From contig NZ_JADEXR010000003.1 in assembly GCF_015206995.1 (NCBI RefSeq), positions 1-64,000 on the forward strand: a stretch of 64,000 nt of DNA, in the 5' to 3' direction. Below are positions 1 to 8,941 of this stretch, piece by piece. Position 1 is the stretch's first letter. Each line of letters opens with the position of its first letter. The stretch comes from an aff. Roholtiella sp. LEGE 12411 (GTDB taxonomy: Bacteria > Cyanobacteriota > Cyanobacteriia > Cyanobacteriales > Nostocaceae). The notes under the pieces are model-generated. The model saw only the letters and a list, made by a program, of their open reading frames with translations. It searched no databases and had not been told where the DNA came from. Made by a program: the position numbers and the translations under genes.

Positions 1-1530
<1,530 letters not shown>

Positions 1531-1571
1531 GTTGTAAACTTTGTTTCATGATTAGCAATTAAATAGTTTAG

Positions 1572-1603
1572 AAGCTCTTGTGTCAAAGCAAGAGCTTTTT
1601 TTA
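1572..1603 (+). terminator. Rho-independent terminator of psbD-psbC
   Basis: AAGCTCTTG (1572-1580) pairs perfectly with CAAGAGCTT (1589-1597) across an 8-base loop, followed by a run of T. It sits 42 bases after the psbC stop and before the convergent DUF72 gene. Confidence 0.85.
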
Positions 1604-1653
1604 TTAACTGTAGTGAATTGCGGTGATTTTGATTGCTTAGCTGGTAAGTATTA

Positions 1654-2508
1654 TCACCATAAGCTGAGCTGATTGGGGGGATGCTCAAGGTGATTCCAAG
1701 GTAAAGGCGGAACTGCCACATCGCTCTGTTCCAATAGCTGTTGGAAGTAATGCGCTGTGCTGGGCGATCGCTCTTCTGTAGGACAATGAACAAAGAAATA
1801 AATTCGCACTCCCGCTTGTAACCACTGCCGAATCTGCGTCACCCAATCTTCCATAAAAGGTTGATTGACTGACAAATTCGGATGAGAAATAAACCGAATT
1901 AGGCTGAAAGGCGCTGTCAAGCTGAATTGCAACGGTAATTTGGGTTTTCGCCTTTCTGATTGTAGCTGGGGTTCATCATCTCCAGTATAGATAGGGCGCG
2001 AGTCTAACAGCACTCGCCCTACGCCTAGCTTTTCTAACACCGCCGTTAAATTACTAGCATGGGGTTCTGTAAACCAGTCAAGATGCCGAACTTCTAGCGC
2101 TAAAGGTGTATCTGTACGCGACCAAGCTTTTAGAAAGGTGGTTAAATCGTCGAGCAATCCAGGTGCATAACTAGGTGGTAACTGGGCAAATATCGGGCCA
2201 AGACGATTTCCTAAAGGGCGCATCTGTTCTAAAAATTTTAAAGCAGCAGGGATATACGGTTGCAGCAACCCTTGATGGGTTATATCTCGCGGCAATTTCA
2301 AGCAAAATTCAAAGCCTGGTGGTGTTTCAGCAGCCCAACGAGTGACAGTTTCTTGGTTAGGCACTGCATAAAAAGTAGTGTTACCTTCTACAGTGGTGAA
2401 GCGACGGCTGTAGAGATGAAGAAACTCATTAGTACGAGTTCCTTGGGGATAGAGTTCACCTATCCAACCTTTATATGCCCAAACAGCACAACCAATAAAA
2501 AATTTCAC
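1654..2508 (-). CDS. DUF72 (YecE-like) protein
   Basis: A 284-residue protein of the DUF72/YecE family, which folds as a TIM-barrel-like domain and has no firmly established function. The N-terminus carries the family signature (FFIGCAVWAYKGWIGELYP), followed by FLHLYSRRFTTVEGNTTFYA and FCLKLPRDITHQ; near the C-terminus VRIYFFVHCPTEERSPSTAH corresponds to the conserved 'NN/H..G.AP.NA' region. Length matches the family. No signal peptide or membrane segment is seen. It converges on psbC. The ATG at 2508 directly precedes the conserved motif, so the start is secure. Confidence 0.85.
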   Translation of the reverse strand: MKFFIGCAVWAYKGWIGELYPQGTRTNEFLHLYSRRFTTVEGNTTFYAVPNQETVTRWAAETPPGFEFCLKLPRDITHQGLLQPYIPAALKFLEQMRPLGNRLGPIFAQLPPSYAPGLLDDLTTFLKAWSRTDTPLALEVRHLDWFTEPHASNLTAVLEKLGVGRVLLDSRPIYTGDDEPQLQSERRKPKLPLQFSLTAPFSLIRFISHPNLSVNQPFMEDWVTQIRQWLQAGVRIYFFVHCPTEERSPSTAHYFQQLLEQSDVAVPPLPWNHLEHPPNQLSLW

Positions 2509-2707
2509 AGCGGCCGAAAGTCTTGAGTTTTCATATTTAATTGTACAGTCAGGTTATGGGAATGAATGAGGTGGGCGATTTCTGTAACGGGCTACGCCTA
2601 AGCACTTTGCATCCTGCATTGAAAAGTATAGCTAGAAAATAATGAAGACCAGCGTTATGCTGAGCTTTATTGTTCTGATTAGTCTTGATTATGCTGGCTG
2701 AAGTGCT

Positions 2708-2914
2708 CTAAAGCATGTGCTCCACGCGACTCAAGCGTTCTGAGTAGCTTTTCATTACCTTTAGGGAAAACACGGGTGTTTCTTGAACAGCAAAGAGAAA
2801 CCCTTGCTCATCTAAGAAGGCAAGTTTGCAGTGTGTCTTGGCAATAGCTGTATAAGTTCTATTTTTGACCCCTACAAGTACCCCAACACCAAAAATTTCG
2901 TTTGTCATATCCAA
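2708..2914 (-). pseudogene. Remnant of a cyclic-nucleotide-binding (CRP-like) domain protein
   Basis: A 68-residue frame resembles the C-terminal half of small cyanobacterial proteins with a cyclic-nucleotide-binding domain: IFGVGVLVG corresponds to the phosphate-binding cassette region ('xFGExALL'), followed by AIAKTHCKLAFLDEQGFLFA and the final helix VMKSYSERLSRV. The first beta strands of the fold are absent, and the sequence upstream shows no matching coding. The cassette also lacks its usual Glu (FGVG instead of FGEG). I read it as a 5'-truncated relic, though a short expressed product cannot be excluded. Confidence 0.55.
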
Positions 2915-3196
2915 GGTTTAGTATGCCTAATAAATCTATTTTTACAGTCCTAATATCCTGAGACAAAGTAAAAAACTTAGCTACTGTAAGTTTCACATTT
3001 AAACGTAGTCTTGTATTAATTTATTCTTCAGCAAATAATTAATAGAAAAACTTCCAATTTCCAGACAGAAATCATTTAATTATGTCTGAAAAAAGCCCTT
3101 CTTCTATATAAAAATCTTACATATCGTCAGAAAATAAGCTTACTAATAAAGTAGAATTTAAGAGTCAAATTGATTAATGATTTAGAGAGTAAGGTA

Positions 3197-3424
3197 ATGG
3201 CTAAAATAGTAATTCCCGACTTTCATCCTAATGATACAGATATATGTGATCTACCTCCAAGAAAAACAGATAATCTGTTAGGAGGTTATATTCACATATA
3301 CACCATTAATGATGGTGGCGTGAATAACATATCAACTACATACGAAGGTGCTTACAACATCCACGATAACAGATTTTCTAGTATAGACTATTCAAGATCT
3401 ATTCGCAATTGGATCTATCTATAG
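3197..3424 (+). CDS. Double-glycine leader peptide-like small protein, copy 1
   Basis: A 75-residue protein, one of three paralogues in tandem. It starts MAKIVIPDFHP and carries a Gly-Gly at residues 29-30 in the context DNLLGGY, like the processing site cut by C39 peptidase/ABC exporters. The part after it is acidic and Asn-rich, with the conserved end YNIHDNRFSSIDYSRSIRNW. An open frame runs upstream to ATG 3170, but the ATG at 3197 aligns with the other copies and has GAGAG upstream. It has one cysteine, so lanthionine-type rings are unlikely. The family is not one I recognise by name. Secreted peptide or RiPP precursor is an inference from the leader shape. Confidence 0.6.
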   Translation: MAKIVIPDFHPNDTDICDLPPRKTDNLLGGYIHIYTINDGGVNNISTTYEGAYNIHDNRFSSIDYSRSIRNWIYL

Positions 3425-3825
3425 TTAATTACTGATACTTAACAGGTTGTATTGCTAAAACACATAGAGAGAGTTAAAGAAAGGCGATAAAGTTGACTGG
3501 ATGATAGTTTTAACGCTTAAATTTTGGTGAAACTAGGCTAGTTTGTGAGGCTAAATTCGCATTAATGTAATAAATTAATTCATGTTAAAAATCCAAATAA
3601 CAACAACCTAGATATAGCTAGATAAACTCACCTAAAAAACATTACGTTGATACAAAGATTAAGTTTGATTTTCGGCTTTCTGTAATCAGAACTTTGTGAG
3701 CGAATTGTCATCAGATATCACTCTCATTTAGAGAAAAAACAGATTATTCTATCAGTTAATTTGTCGGTAATTTTGCTCCACTAAAGTTACCAAACTGTTC
3801 ATAACCTGACCTCAAAAATAAGACC
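3425..3825. other. Spacer between peptide genes 1 and 2
   Basis: About 400 bases of AT-rich DNA. I see no convincing open frame, tRNA or strong hairpin. Being this long between paralogues, it probably holds a separate promoter for copy 2, but I cannot assign -35/-10 boxes with confidence. Confidence 0.4.
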
Positions 3826-4092
3826 ATGGCTAAAATAGTTATTTCTGATTTACATCATCTTGATGCGAAGACATTTTTGCATGACTTGTTTTCAATACAA
3901 ATTGATGCCACATTAGATAATTATCTTCTGCATTTATGGGGTGGCGATCCTGATCTTGAATTAACTAGCATTCAAGATGGTGTAGGTAATACATCATCTA
4001 CATCTAATGGGCCATTCGGCTTTTATAACAACAAGATTCTTACAATAGATTTCTCACGATTAACTCTCAATTTGATCTTCTTGTTACCCTAG
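3826..4092 (+). CDS. Double-glycine leader peptide-like small protein, copy 2
   Basis: An 88-residue paralogue of the genes on either side and the most diverged. It keeps the start MAKIVISDLHHLD and the middle motif KTFLHDL (KTFTHNL in copy 3). The Gly-Gly lies later, at residues 39-40 (HLWGGDPD). The tail GFYNNKILTIDFSRLTLNLI aligns with YNIHDNRFSSIDYSRSIRNW of copy 1. No cysteine is present. The ribosome-binding site is weak (AAGA). A hairpin terminator follows directly. Start and size are supported by alignment to its neighbours; function is unknown. Confidence 0.55.
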   Translation: MAKIVISDLHHLDAKTFLHDLFSIQIDATLDNYLLHLWGGDPDLELTSIQDGVGNTSSTSNGPFGFYNNKILTIDFSRLTLNLIFLLP

Positions 4093-4113
4093 TTCTAAAA
4101 GTTTCATAGTTGA

Positions 4114-4139
4114 AAAGCCTGCATGAGCAGGCTTTGTTT
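4114..4139 (+). terminator. Terminator after peptide gene 2
   Basis: AAAGCCTGC (4114-4122) and GCAGGCTTT (4127-4135) form a perfect 9-bp stem with a 4-base loop, followed by GTTTG. It lies 22 bases after the copy 2 stop, so copies 2 and 3 are probably separate transcripts. Confidence 0.75.
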
Positions 4140-4307
4140 GTATTTAGCTACTTATTATAAAATAATTAATTTTACAGAAAAATATTATTTAATAATGTCT
4201 AAAATATTATGCTTTTAGCCAAAACTTTTGCATTTTGCATGCTTAAATTTTAACTATAAATGTACAATTGAAGAGTCAAAACTACTTAAAATTTATAGGG
4301 TGAGATA

Positions 4308-4544
4308 ATGGCTAATATAATAGTTTTTGATTTAGATGTTATTGATGTAAAAACATTTACACATAATCTGGCTCCGGTGCAAGCAGGAAATATATTGGGA
4401 GGTTATCCTCCTGTTCTTATAACTACTATTAATGACGATGGCATAAATAACATAGACCATACGTATGAAGGGCCATATAATATTCACGACAATAGGTTTT
4501 CCAGCGTAGACTATTCAAGATCTCTTCGCAATTGGATCGGATGA
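4308..4544 (+). CDS. Double-glycine leader peptide-like small protein, copy 3
   Basis: A 78-residue paralogue, closest to copy 1. It starts MANIIVFDLDVIDVKTFTHN and carries Gly-Gly at 31-32 (NILGGYPP). The segment after it is nearly identical to copy 1: TTINDDGINNIDHTYEGPYN, IHDNRFSSVDYSRSLRNWIG. The DNA is also highly similar over that stretch, pointing to a fairly recent duplication. A good ribosome-binding site (GGGTGAG) precedes the ATG. No cysteine. A secreted or processed peptide is the likeliest reading; no exporter or peptidase gene is in the window beside it. Confidence 0.62.
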   Translation: MANIIVFDLDVIDVKTFTHNLAPVQAGNILGGYPPVLITTINDDGINNIDHTYEGPYNIHDNRFSSVDYSRSLRNWIG

Positions 4545-4644
4545 TTAGTTACTGATAATTAATCTGGTTTTGTTGAAAAAACTTATATATAAAGTTTCTG
4601 ATGAAGTAAGATGATATGCATTAAATTTGCATTTTTCTTAATTA

Positions 4645-4695
4645 AGGGGAGCTATGAGTCAAAACAAATAAGCCTCATGACCCCTGAATTTTGTT
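4645..4695 (+). terminator. Terminator-like hairpin after peptide gene 3
   Basis: AGGGG (4645-4649) pairs with CCCCT (4681-4685), with an inner ATGAG/CTCAT pairing, followed by a T-rich tail. The stem is interrupted, so this is a moderate call. It would close the peptide-gene cluster before the minus-strand tRNA. Confidence 0.4.
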
Positions 4696-4763
4696 TAAAC
4701 ACGCAACTTGAATATTAATCAGCTTGGTAGAGTTTATACCTTGCTTGTCTATCTCTTGAAAAA

Positions 4764-4836
4764 CGAGCGCGGAGGGATTTGAACCCCCGACCAACAGAAC
4801 CGGAATCTGTTGCTCTATCCACTGAGCTACGCGCCC
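4764..4836 (-). tRNA. tRNA-Arg (anticodon CCG)
   Basis: The minus strand folds as a 73-nt cloverleaf. Acceptor arm GGGCGCG (4836-4830) pairs with CGCGCTC with one G-U, and the discriminator is G. The D arm is GCTC..GAGC. The anticodon stem ACAGA/TCTGT closes loop TTCCGGT, so the anticodon is CCG (codon CGG, Arg). The T arm GGGGGTTCAAATCCC is standard. No 3' CCA is encoded, as is common in cyanobacteria. There is no variable-arm expansion. Confidence 0.95.
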
Positions 4837-4869
4837 TTATCCCGTTAAACTATAGCACGCTTTTGTTCG

Positions 4870-6060
4870 CTATAGATAATCGGCGGGATTTACGGGTGTG
4901 CCATTCTGACGGACTTCAAAGTGGAGGTGGGGCCCAGTCGATAAACCTGTGGAGCCAACAGCAGCGATCGCTTGTCCTCTTTCCACTGTTTTCCCTTCGG
5001 AAACATACAACTCGCTGGTATGTCCATACAGTGTAGTAATACCTTTGCCGTGGTTGATAATTACAGCTCTGCCATAGCCACCATACCACCCAGCAAAAAT
5101 CACTATTCCTGAATCAGCTGCCTGAATTGTACTACCATAACCAGCGGCGAAATCCAGACCTGAATGAAAGCGGCGATATCCCAGAACTGGGTGCATCCGC
5201 CAACCGAAAGGACTGCTAGTGGGTGCATTGCTCGGATATGCCAATACACCAGTTCCTCGAATGATCACACTTGTACGACTATTGGTCTTTGCTTGTGCTG
5301 CTGCTACCTTTTGTTGGATCAATACTTCCAAATTTTTGGAATCTTTGTCTAGCTGGTTTTGTGCTGCTTCCAAGGCGAGGCGATCGCCATTTAGGCGTTG
5401 AATTAGTTCTGACTGTGACTGCGCTTGCATTTGATAATCGGCTTTTTGTGCTAGTAATTGCTCACGAATCAATGCAATTTCGTTTTTTTGCTGTTCTACA
5501 TCGGCTTTTTGTTTGTTGAGCAGATTTGCTTGCTCGTTGAGTTTTGCCAAAATTTGCTGGTCTGCCTGATACACTAATTTCAATTGATGACGGCGGCTGA
5601 TAAAGTCACTGACAGTTTGACTTTGGAGCAGAACGGCCCATCCTATAGATGCTGGCGATCGCTGAAGATATCGCAATCGTGCGACTGTAGCTATCTGACG
5701 TTCCTGATATGAACTGTTTGCCGCAACTAAATCAGTTTCTAACTGCTGGAGGTGTTGGTTAGCGAGTCGTAATTGCAACTCGCTGTCTTGAATGTAGCTG
5801 TTTGTAGTTTGCACATTTTGCTTTAAACCAGTGAGGTGATTTTGGGCATCATTTTGCAGATTGGTTAAGCGATCGCGTTCCTTAACTACACTCTGACGCT
5901 GCTGGTTCATTTGCTGCTGCTGTCGCCGTAAGGTGTCAATTGACCCTGTAGATGTCGCATGTACTGGCAAGGGTAAAGCCAAATAAATACATAAAATGCA
6001 GCAAAATGCAATATATAGACAGCAAAAAATATTCTTTTTTTCTAAAAATGGCGCTCTCAT
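4870..6060 (-). CDS. EnvC-like M23 (LytM) peptidase with coiled coil
   Basis: A 396-residue exported murein hydrolase or hydrolase activator. Residues about 12-35 form a hydrophobic signal or anchor ending PVHATS. Residues about 38-265 are Gln/Leu-rich coiled coil. From about 285 there is an M23 domain with the zinc ligands: H299 and D303 (FHSGLDF), H347 (TLYGHT) and the HLH pair 378-380 (GPHLHFEV). All catalytic positions are present, so unlike E. coli EnvC it may be an active endopeptidase. Its place is the periplasm, trimming peptidoglycan in cell division or septal remodelling. It lies 34 bases upstream of tRNA-Arg on the same strand. Confidence 0.9.
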   Translation of the reverse strand: MRAPFLEKKNIFCCLYIAFCCILCIYLALPLPVHATSTGSIDTLRRQQQQMNQQRQSVVKERDRLTNLQNDAQNHLTGLKQNVQTTNSYIQDSELQLRLANQHLQQLETDLVAANSSYQERQIATVARLRYLQRSPASIGWAVLLQSQTVSDFISRRHQLKLVYQADQQILAKLNEQANLLNKQKADVEQQKNEIALIREQLLAQKADYQMQAQSQSELIQRLNGDRLALEAAQNQLDKDSKNLEVLIQQKVAAAQAKTNSRTSVIIRGTGVLAYPSNAPTSSPFGWRMHPVLGYRRFHSGLDFAAGYGSTIQAADSGIVIFAGWYGGYGRAVIINHGKGITTLYGHTSELYVSEGKTVERGQAIAAVGSTGLSTGPHLHFEVRQNGTPVNPADYL

Positions 6061-6181
6061 AGTGTGAGCCTGACCAAAACGATGCTTCCAAACACTATGA
6101 GGATTATTCCCAAAATCCCACTCACTCCAACGTGCTATGTGTCAAATTAGTCTGCCAATTTGTAACACAAGGATTCCGGCT

Positions 6182-6379
6182 ATGCCAGCATTGAGCAAGT
6201 ATATTAATCAGTTCTATGAACGTACAGTTATAAGTGCCAATGGGGAACTCGATAGCGACAAGCTGGCTCTAGCTTTGAAGACGATTGCTGCGATCGCCTA
6301 TACTCAGGAAGCTGCTAAACTAAAGACCCCAAAGATGAACAATTGTGTAGCGGTGTTCATCCTATTGGCTGATTACTGA
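6182..6379 (+). CDS. Small hypothetical protein
   Basis: A 65-residue frame starting at the ATG at 6182 ([20 protein letters not shown]), with [20 protein letters not shown] giving a helical, charged middle. An upstream ATG at 6137 would add 15 residues without clear coding character. The 3' end overlaps the trmFO stop by seven bases in convergent orientation. No family recognised, and the last 15 residues look less protein-like. It reads like a small conserved cyanobacterial protein, but expression is uncertain. Confidence 0.4.
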   Translation: MPALSKYINQFYERTVISANGELDSDKLALALKTIAAIAYTQEAAKLKTPKMNNCVAVFILLADY

Positions 6380-7686
6380 CTGGCTTTCCAGTTTGCTAAA
6401 TCAGCCAAAGAGCGATCGCGATAGCGTCCGTAACGCTCCTGCTTACTTTTGATTTTCGCACCCAGTTCTGGAAAAACTCCAAAGTTGGGCGGCATCGGTT
6501 GGAAATGCTTGGGCGAAGCAGAACTGATAAACTCAAACAGCGCCCCCATCATCGTTGTTGGCGGTAAAATCAAAGGTTCTTTACCTAAAGCTAACCTTGC
6601 AGCATTCCTACCAGCTAAGCAGCCACCCGCAGCTGCTGCGGTGTAACCTTCAGTCCCAATTAACTGCCCAGCAGCTAACAGAGTTGGGCGCTGCTTAAAT
6701 TGCAAGGTAGGATGCATTAGCTGAGGAGCATTGATAAAAGTGTTACGGTGCATCACGCCCAGTCGAACAAACTCAGCACTTTCCAAACCTGGAATTAGCT
6801 GGAATATTCGCTTTTGCTCACCCCAACGCAGATTAGTTTGGAATCCTACCATATTCCAAAGTTGACCTGCTTTGTCTTCTTGTCGCAGCTGCACTACGGC
6901 GTAAGTACGCTCCCCAGTTCGACTATCAGACAGTCCCACTGGTTTGAGAGGGCCGTAGCGCATCGTGTCTTCTCCGCGCTGTGCTAGTTCTTCAATGGGT
7001 AAACATGCTTCAAAAAATTTTGCTGTTTCCCGTTCAAAATCTTTGAGTTCTGTTTGTTCCGCTTTACATAATTCTTCTCGAAACCGCAAGTACTGCTCTT
7101 TATTCATTGGACAGTTGAGATAAGCGGCTTCACCTTTGTCATAGCGCGATGCCATAAAGGCAATATCGCGGTTAATCGATTCTCCTACGACAATTGGGCT
7201 AGCAGCATCGAAAAAGCTGAGATACTCCATCCCCGTCAAGCGGCGCAAATCTTCCGCCAAGTCAGGACTAGTTAATGGCCCAGTTGCCAACACTACAATT
7301 CCTTCAGGAATGGCCTGCACTTCACCCCTACGGAATTCAATTAAAGGATGACTAGACAAAGTTTGGGTCAAGTCTTGCCCAAATTGTCCCCTATCTACAG
7401 CTAGAGCACCACCAGCGGGAACGGCATGTTCATCAGCCTTAGAAATAACTATAGAACCAAGTTGGCGCAATTCTTCGTGTAATAATCCAGCAGCGCGATC
7501 GCTTGCCATTGCACCAAAGGAATTACTACACACTAATTCTGCCAAATGCTCTGTATGATGAGCAGGACTGAAGCGTTTTGGGCGCATTTCATACAGAATT
7601 ACCGACACTCCAGCTTGAGCTATTTGCCACGCTGCTTCTGTTCCAGCTAATCCACCTCCAATTACTTGTATCGGTTGTTTATCCAT
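6373..7686 (-). CDS. trmFO: Methylenetetrahydrofolate-tRNA-(uracil-54-C5)-methyltransferase TrmFO
   Basis: A 437-residue FAD enzyme that makes ribothymidine at position 54 of tRNA from 5,10-methylenetetrahydrofolate. The N-terminal dinucleotide-binding motif [13 protein letters not shown] is clear, followed by the family blocks [29 protein letters not shown] (with the conserved Cys) and, near the C-terminus, [20 protein letters not shown] and [13 protein letters not shown]. Length is normal. It is monocistronic by spacing. TrmFO replaces the SAM-dependent TrmA in many cyanobacteria and Gram-positive bacteria. Confidence 0.95.
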   Translation of the reverse strand: MDKQPIQVIGGGLAGTEAAWQIAQAGVSVILYEMRPKRFSPAHHTEHLAELVCSNSFGAMASDRAAGLLHEELRQLGSIVISKADEHAVPAGGALAVDRGQFGQDLTQTLSSHPLIEFRRGEVQAIPEGIVVLATGPLTSPDLAEDLRRLTGMEYLSFFDAASPIVVGESINRDIAFMASRYDKGEAAYLNCPMNKEQYLRFREELCKAEQTELKDFERETAKFFEACLPIEELAQRGEDTMRYGPLKPVGLSDSRTGERTYAVVQLRQEDKAGQLWNMVGFQTNLRWGEQKRIFQLIPGLESAEFVRLGVMHRNTFINAPQLMHPTLQFKQRPTLLAAGQLIGTEGYTAAAAGGCLAGRNAARLALGKEPLILPPTTMMGALFEFISSASPKHFQPMPPNFGVFPELGAKIKSKQERYGRYRDRSLADLANWKASQ

Positions 7687-7826
7687 AGTTAATTTTTTAA
7701 TTACTGGTTTTGTTAAAGATAATTTACTGGAAATGTATGTATATCAACAATCATAAGATAATTCTTCGACGATAGATTTCAGTGAGTGGAATTTCTATGT
7801 TTAAACTATGCAGAAAAATCGCCCGC

Positions 7827-8081
7827 TCAAGGTGAGAGTGAACTTGCCAAGTCGCTGTTATACAAACGAAAATCGGTGTCTCTCAGTAAAAACCCCAGGT
7901 AAATTAAGAAGTTGCTAGCGATCGCACTATGAGATTCCGAACCTCCCGACATAGTAATAATCTCTCCGTTGCGGTATTCATGGCGTTCGGGGTTTATTTC
8001 TTCCATAGCCCGATACTCGTCCAATGTGAGGCGAGTTGTTATTACATCTGAGGAACTGGTTTGAGCAAAGACCACAATCAA
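7827..8081 (-). pseudogene. Truncated Uma2-family (DUF820) endonuclease-like gene
   Basis: The 84-residue product matches only the N-terminal part of Uma2/DUF820 proteins: TRLTLDEYRAMEEIN, RHEYRNGEIITMSGGSESHS and a following helix ending RLYNSDL. The family is normally about 190 residues and its PD-(D/E)XK catalytic strands come after this point. Here the frame stops right after SDLASSLSP, and no continuation is visible in the next 130 bases. This is a 3'-truncated relic. Uma2 genes occur in many copies in cyanobacteria and decay often. Confidence 0.7.
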
Positions 8082-8228
8082 CCTCTCGAATAATTAGCTC
8101 TAAAATTATTATCCGCAACGAAAGGAACAATTGCTAATGATTCCAAATTACGACACGCGGTCACGACTTGATACTAAATGTGATGTTCCGTTTTGGATAT
8201 AACCTTTCTCTAATTTTTCAAACAGCCT

Positions 8229-8837
8229 CTAAAACATATTCTTTTCAGAAGAAACATTTTCTAACTGTTCGATAGAGGGTATGTGAGTCAAGCTGCGTTG
8301 CTTAATTGCTATTGCCGGATTTCCCGCATATATTGTCATTGGTTGAAGTGATTTGCCAGTCACACTTCCCAGGCTAAGTACAGCACCTCTGCCAATAGTT
8401 ATCCCTGGCCCTACAACTGCTTTTGCTCCTATCCAACTACTACATTCAATCCGAATCGCACCTAATTTCAGTCGAAATGTTGGATCACTCCAATCATGAT
8501 TTCCTGTACATAAGTAAGCACCTTGAGAAATGCATACATTATCTTCAATATAAATTTCGGCTGCATTATCAAGCCACGCATCTTGACCAATCCAAACATG
8601 ATTGCCTATGTGAAGACGCCACGGAAGCTTAATTTTTACTCCCGGTTTAATGAGAACTCCTTGCCCAACACTAGCTCCAAACCAACGCAAAACTAAAACT
8701 TTTAGATTGCGTCCAGTTTTTAGCCCATCAAGTAAGTGGTTCTGTATTAATGGCGACCCTATTGCATACCAGAGAAAGACTTTCCAGTAGGGAGCACCCA
8801 GAGTAAAAGAGCCTTTATTGTATTGGTCAAGGTACAT
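8229..8837 (-). CDS. WcaF-like sugar O-acetyltransferase
   Basis: A 202-residue left-handed beta-helix acyltransferase of the WcaF type (putative colanic acid O-acetyltransferase). Hexapeptide repeats run from about residue 60 to 175 (VLIKPGVKIKLPWRLHIGNH, VWIGQDAWL, WIGAKAVVGPGITIGRGAVL). The CTGNHDWSDPTF segment carries the catalytic His and matches WcaF. It would acetylate a sugar of the surface glycan using acetyl-CoA in the cytoplasm. It is the downstream end of the long minus-strand glycan locus. Confidence 0.88.
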   Translation of the reverse strand: MYLDQYNKGSFTLGAPYWKVFLWYAIGSPLIQNHLLDGLKTGRNLKVLVLRWFGASVGQGVLIKPGVKIKLPWRLHIGNHVWIGQDAWLDNAAEIYIEDNVCISQGAYLCTGNHDWSDPTFRLKLGAIRIECSSWIGAKAVVGPGITIGRGAVLSLGSVTGKSLQPMTIYAGNPAIAIKQRSLTHIPSIEQLENVSSEKNMF

Positions 8838-8941
8838 TTGCTGAGGTTTTAAATAAAAGATTTTAGGTGTAGATTTTTATTCGCCAGCAATTTATATTGT
8901 ATTCCTAATTATGGATACCTTACTAGAAATATTGTTGGATT

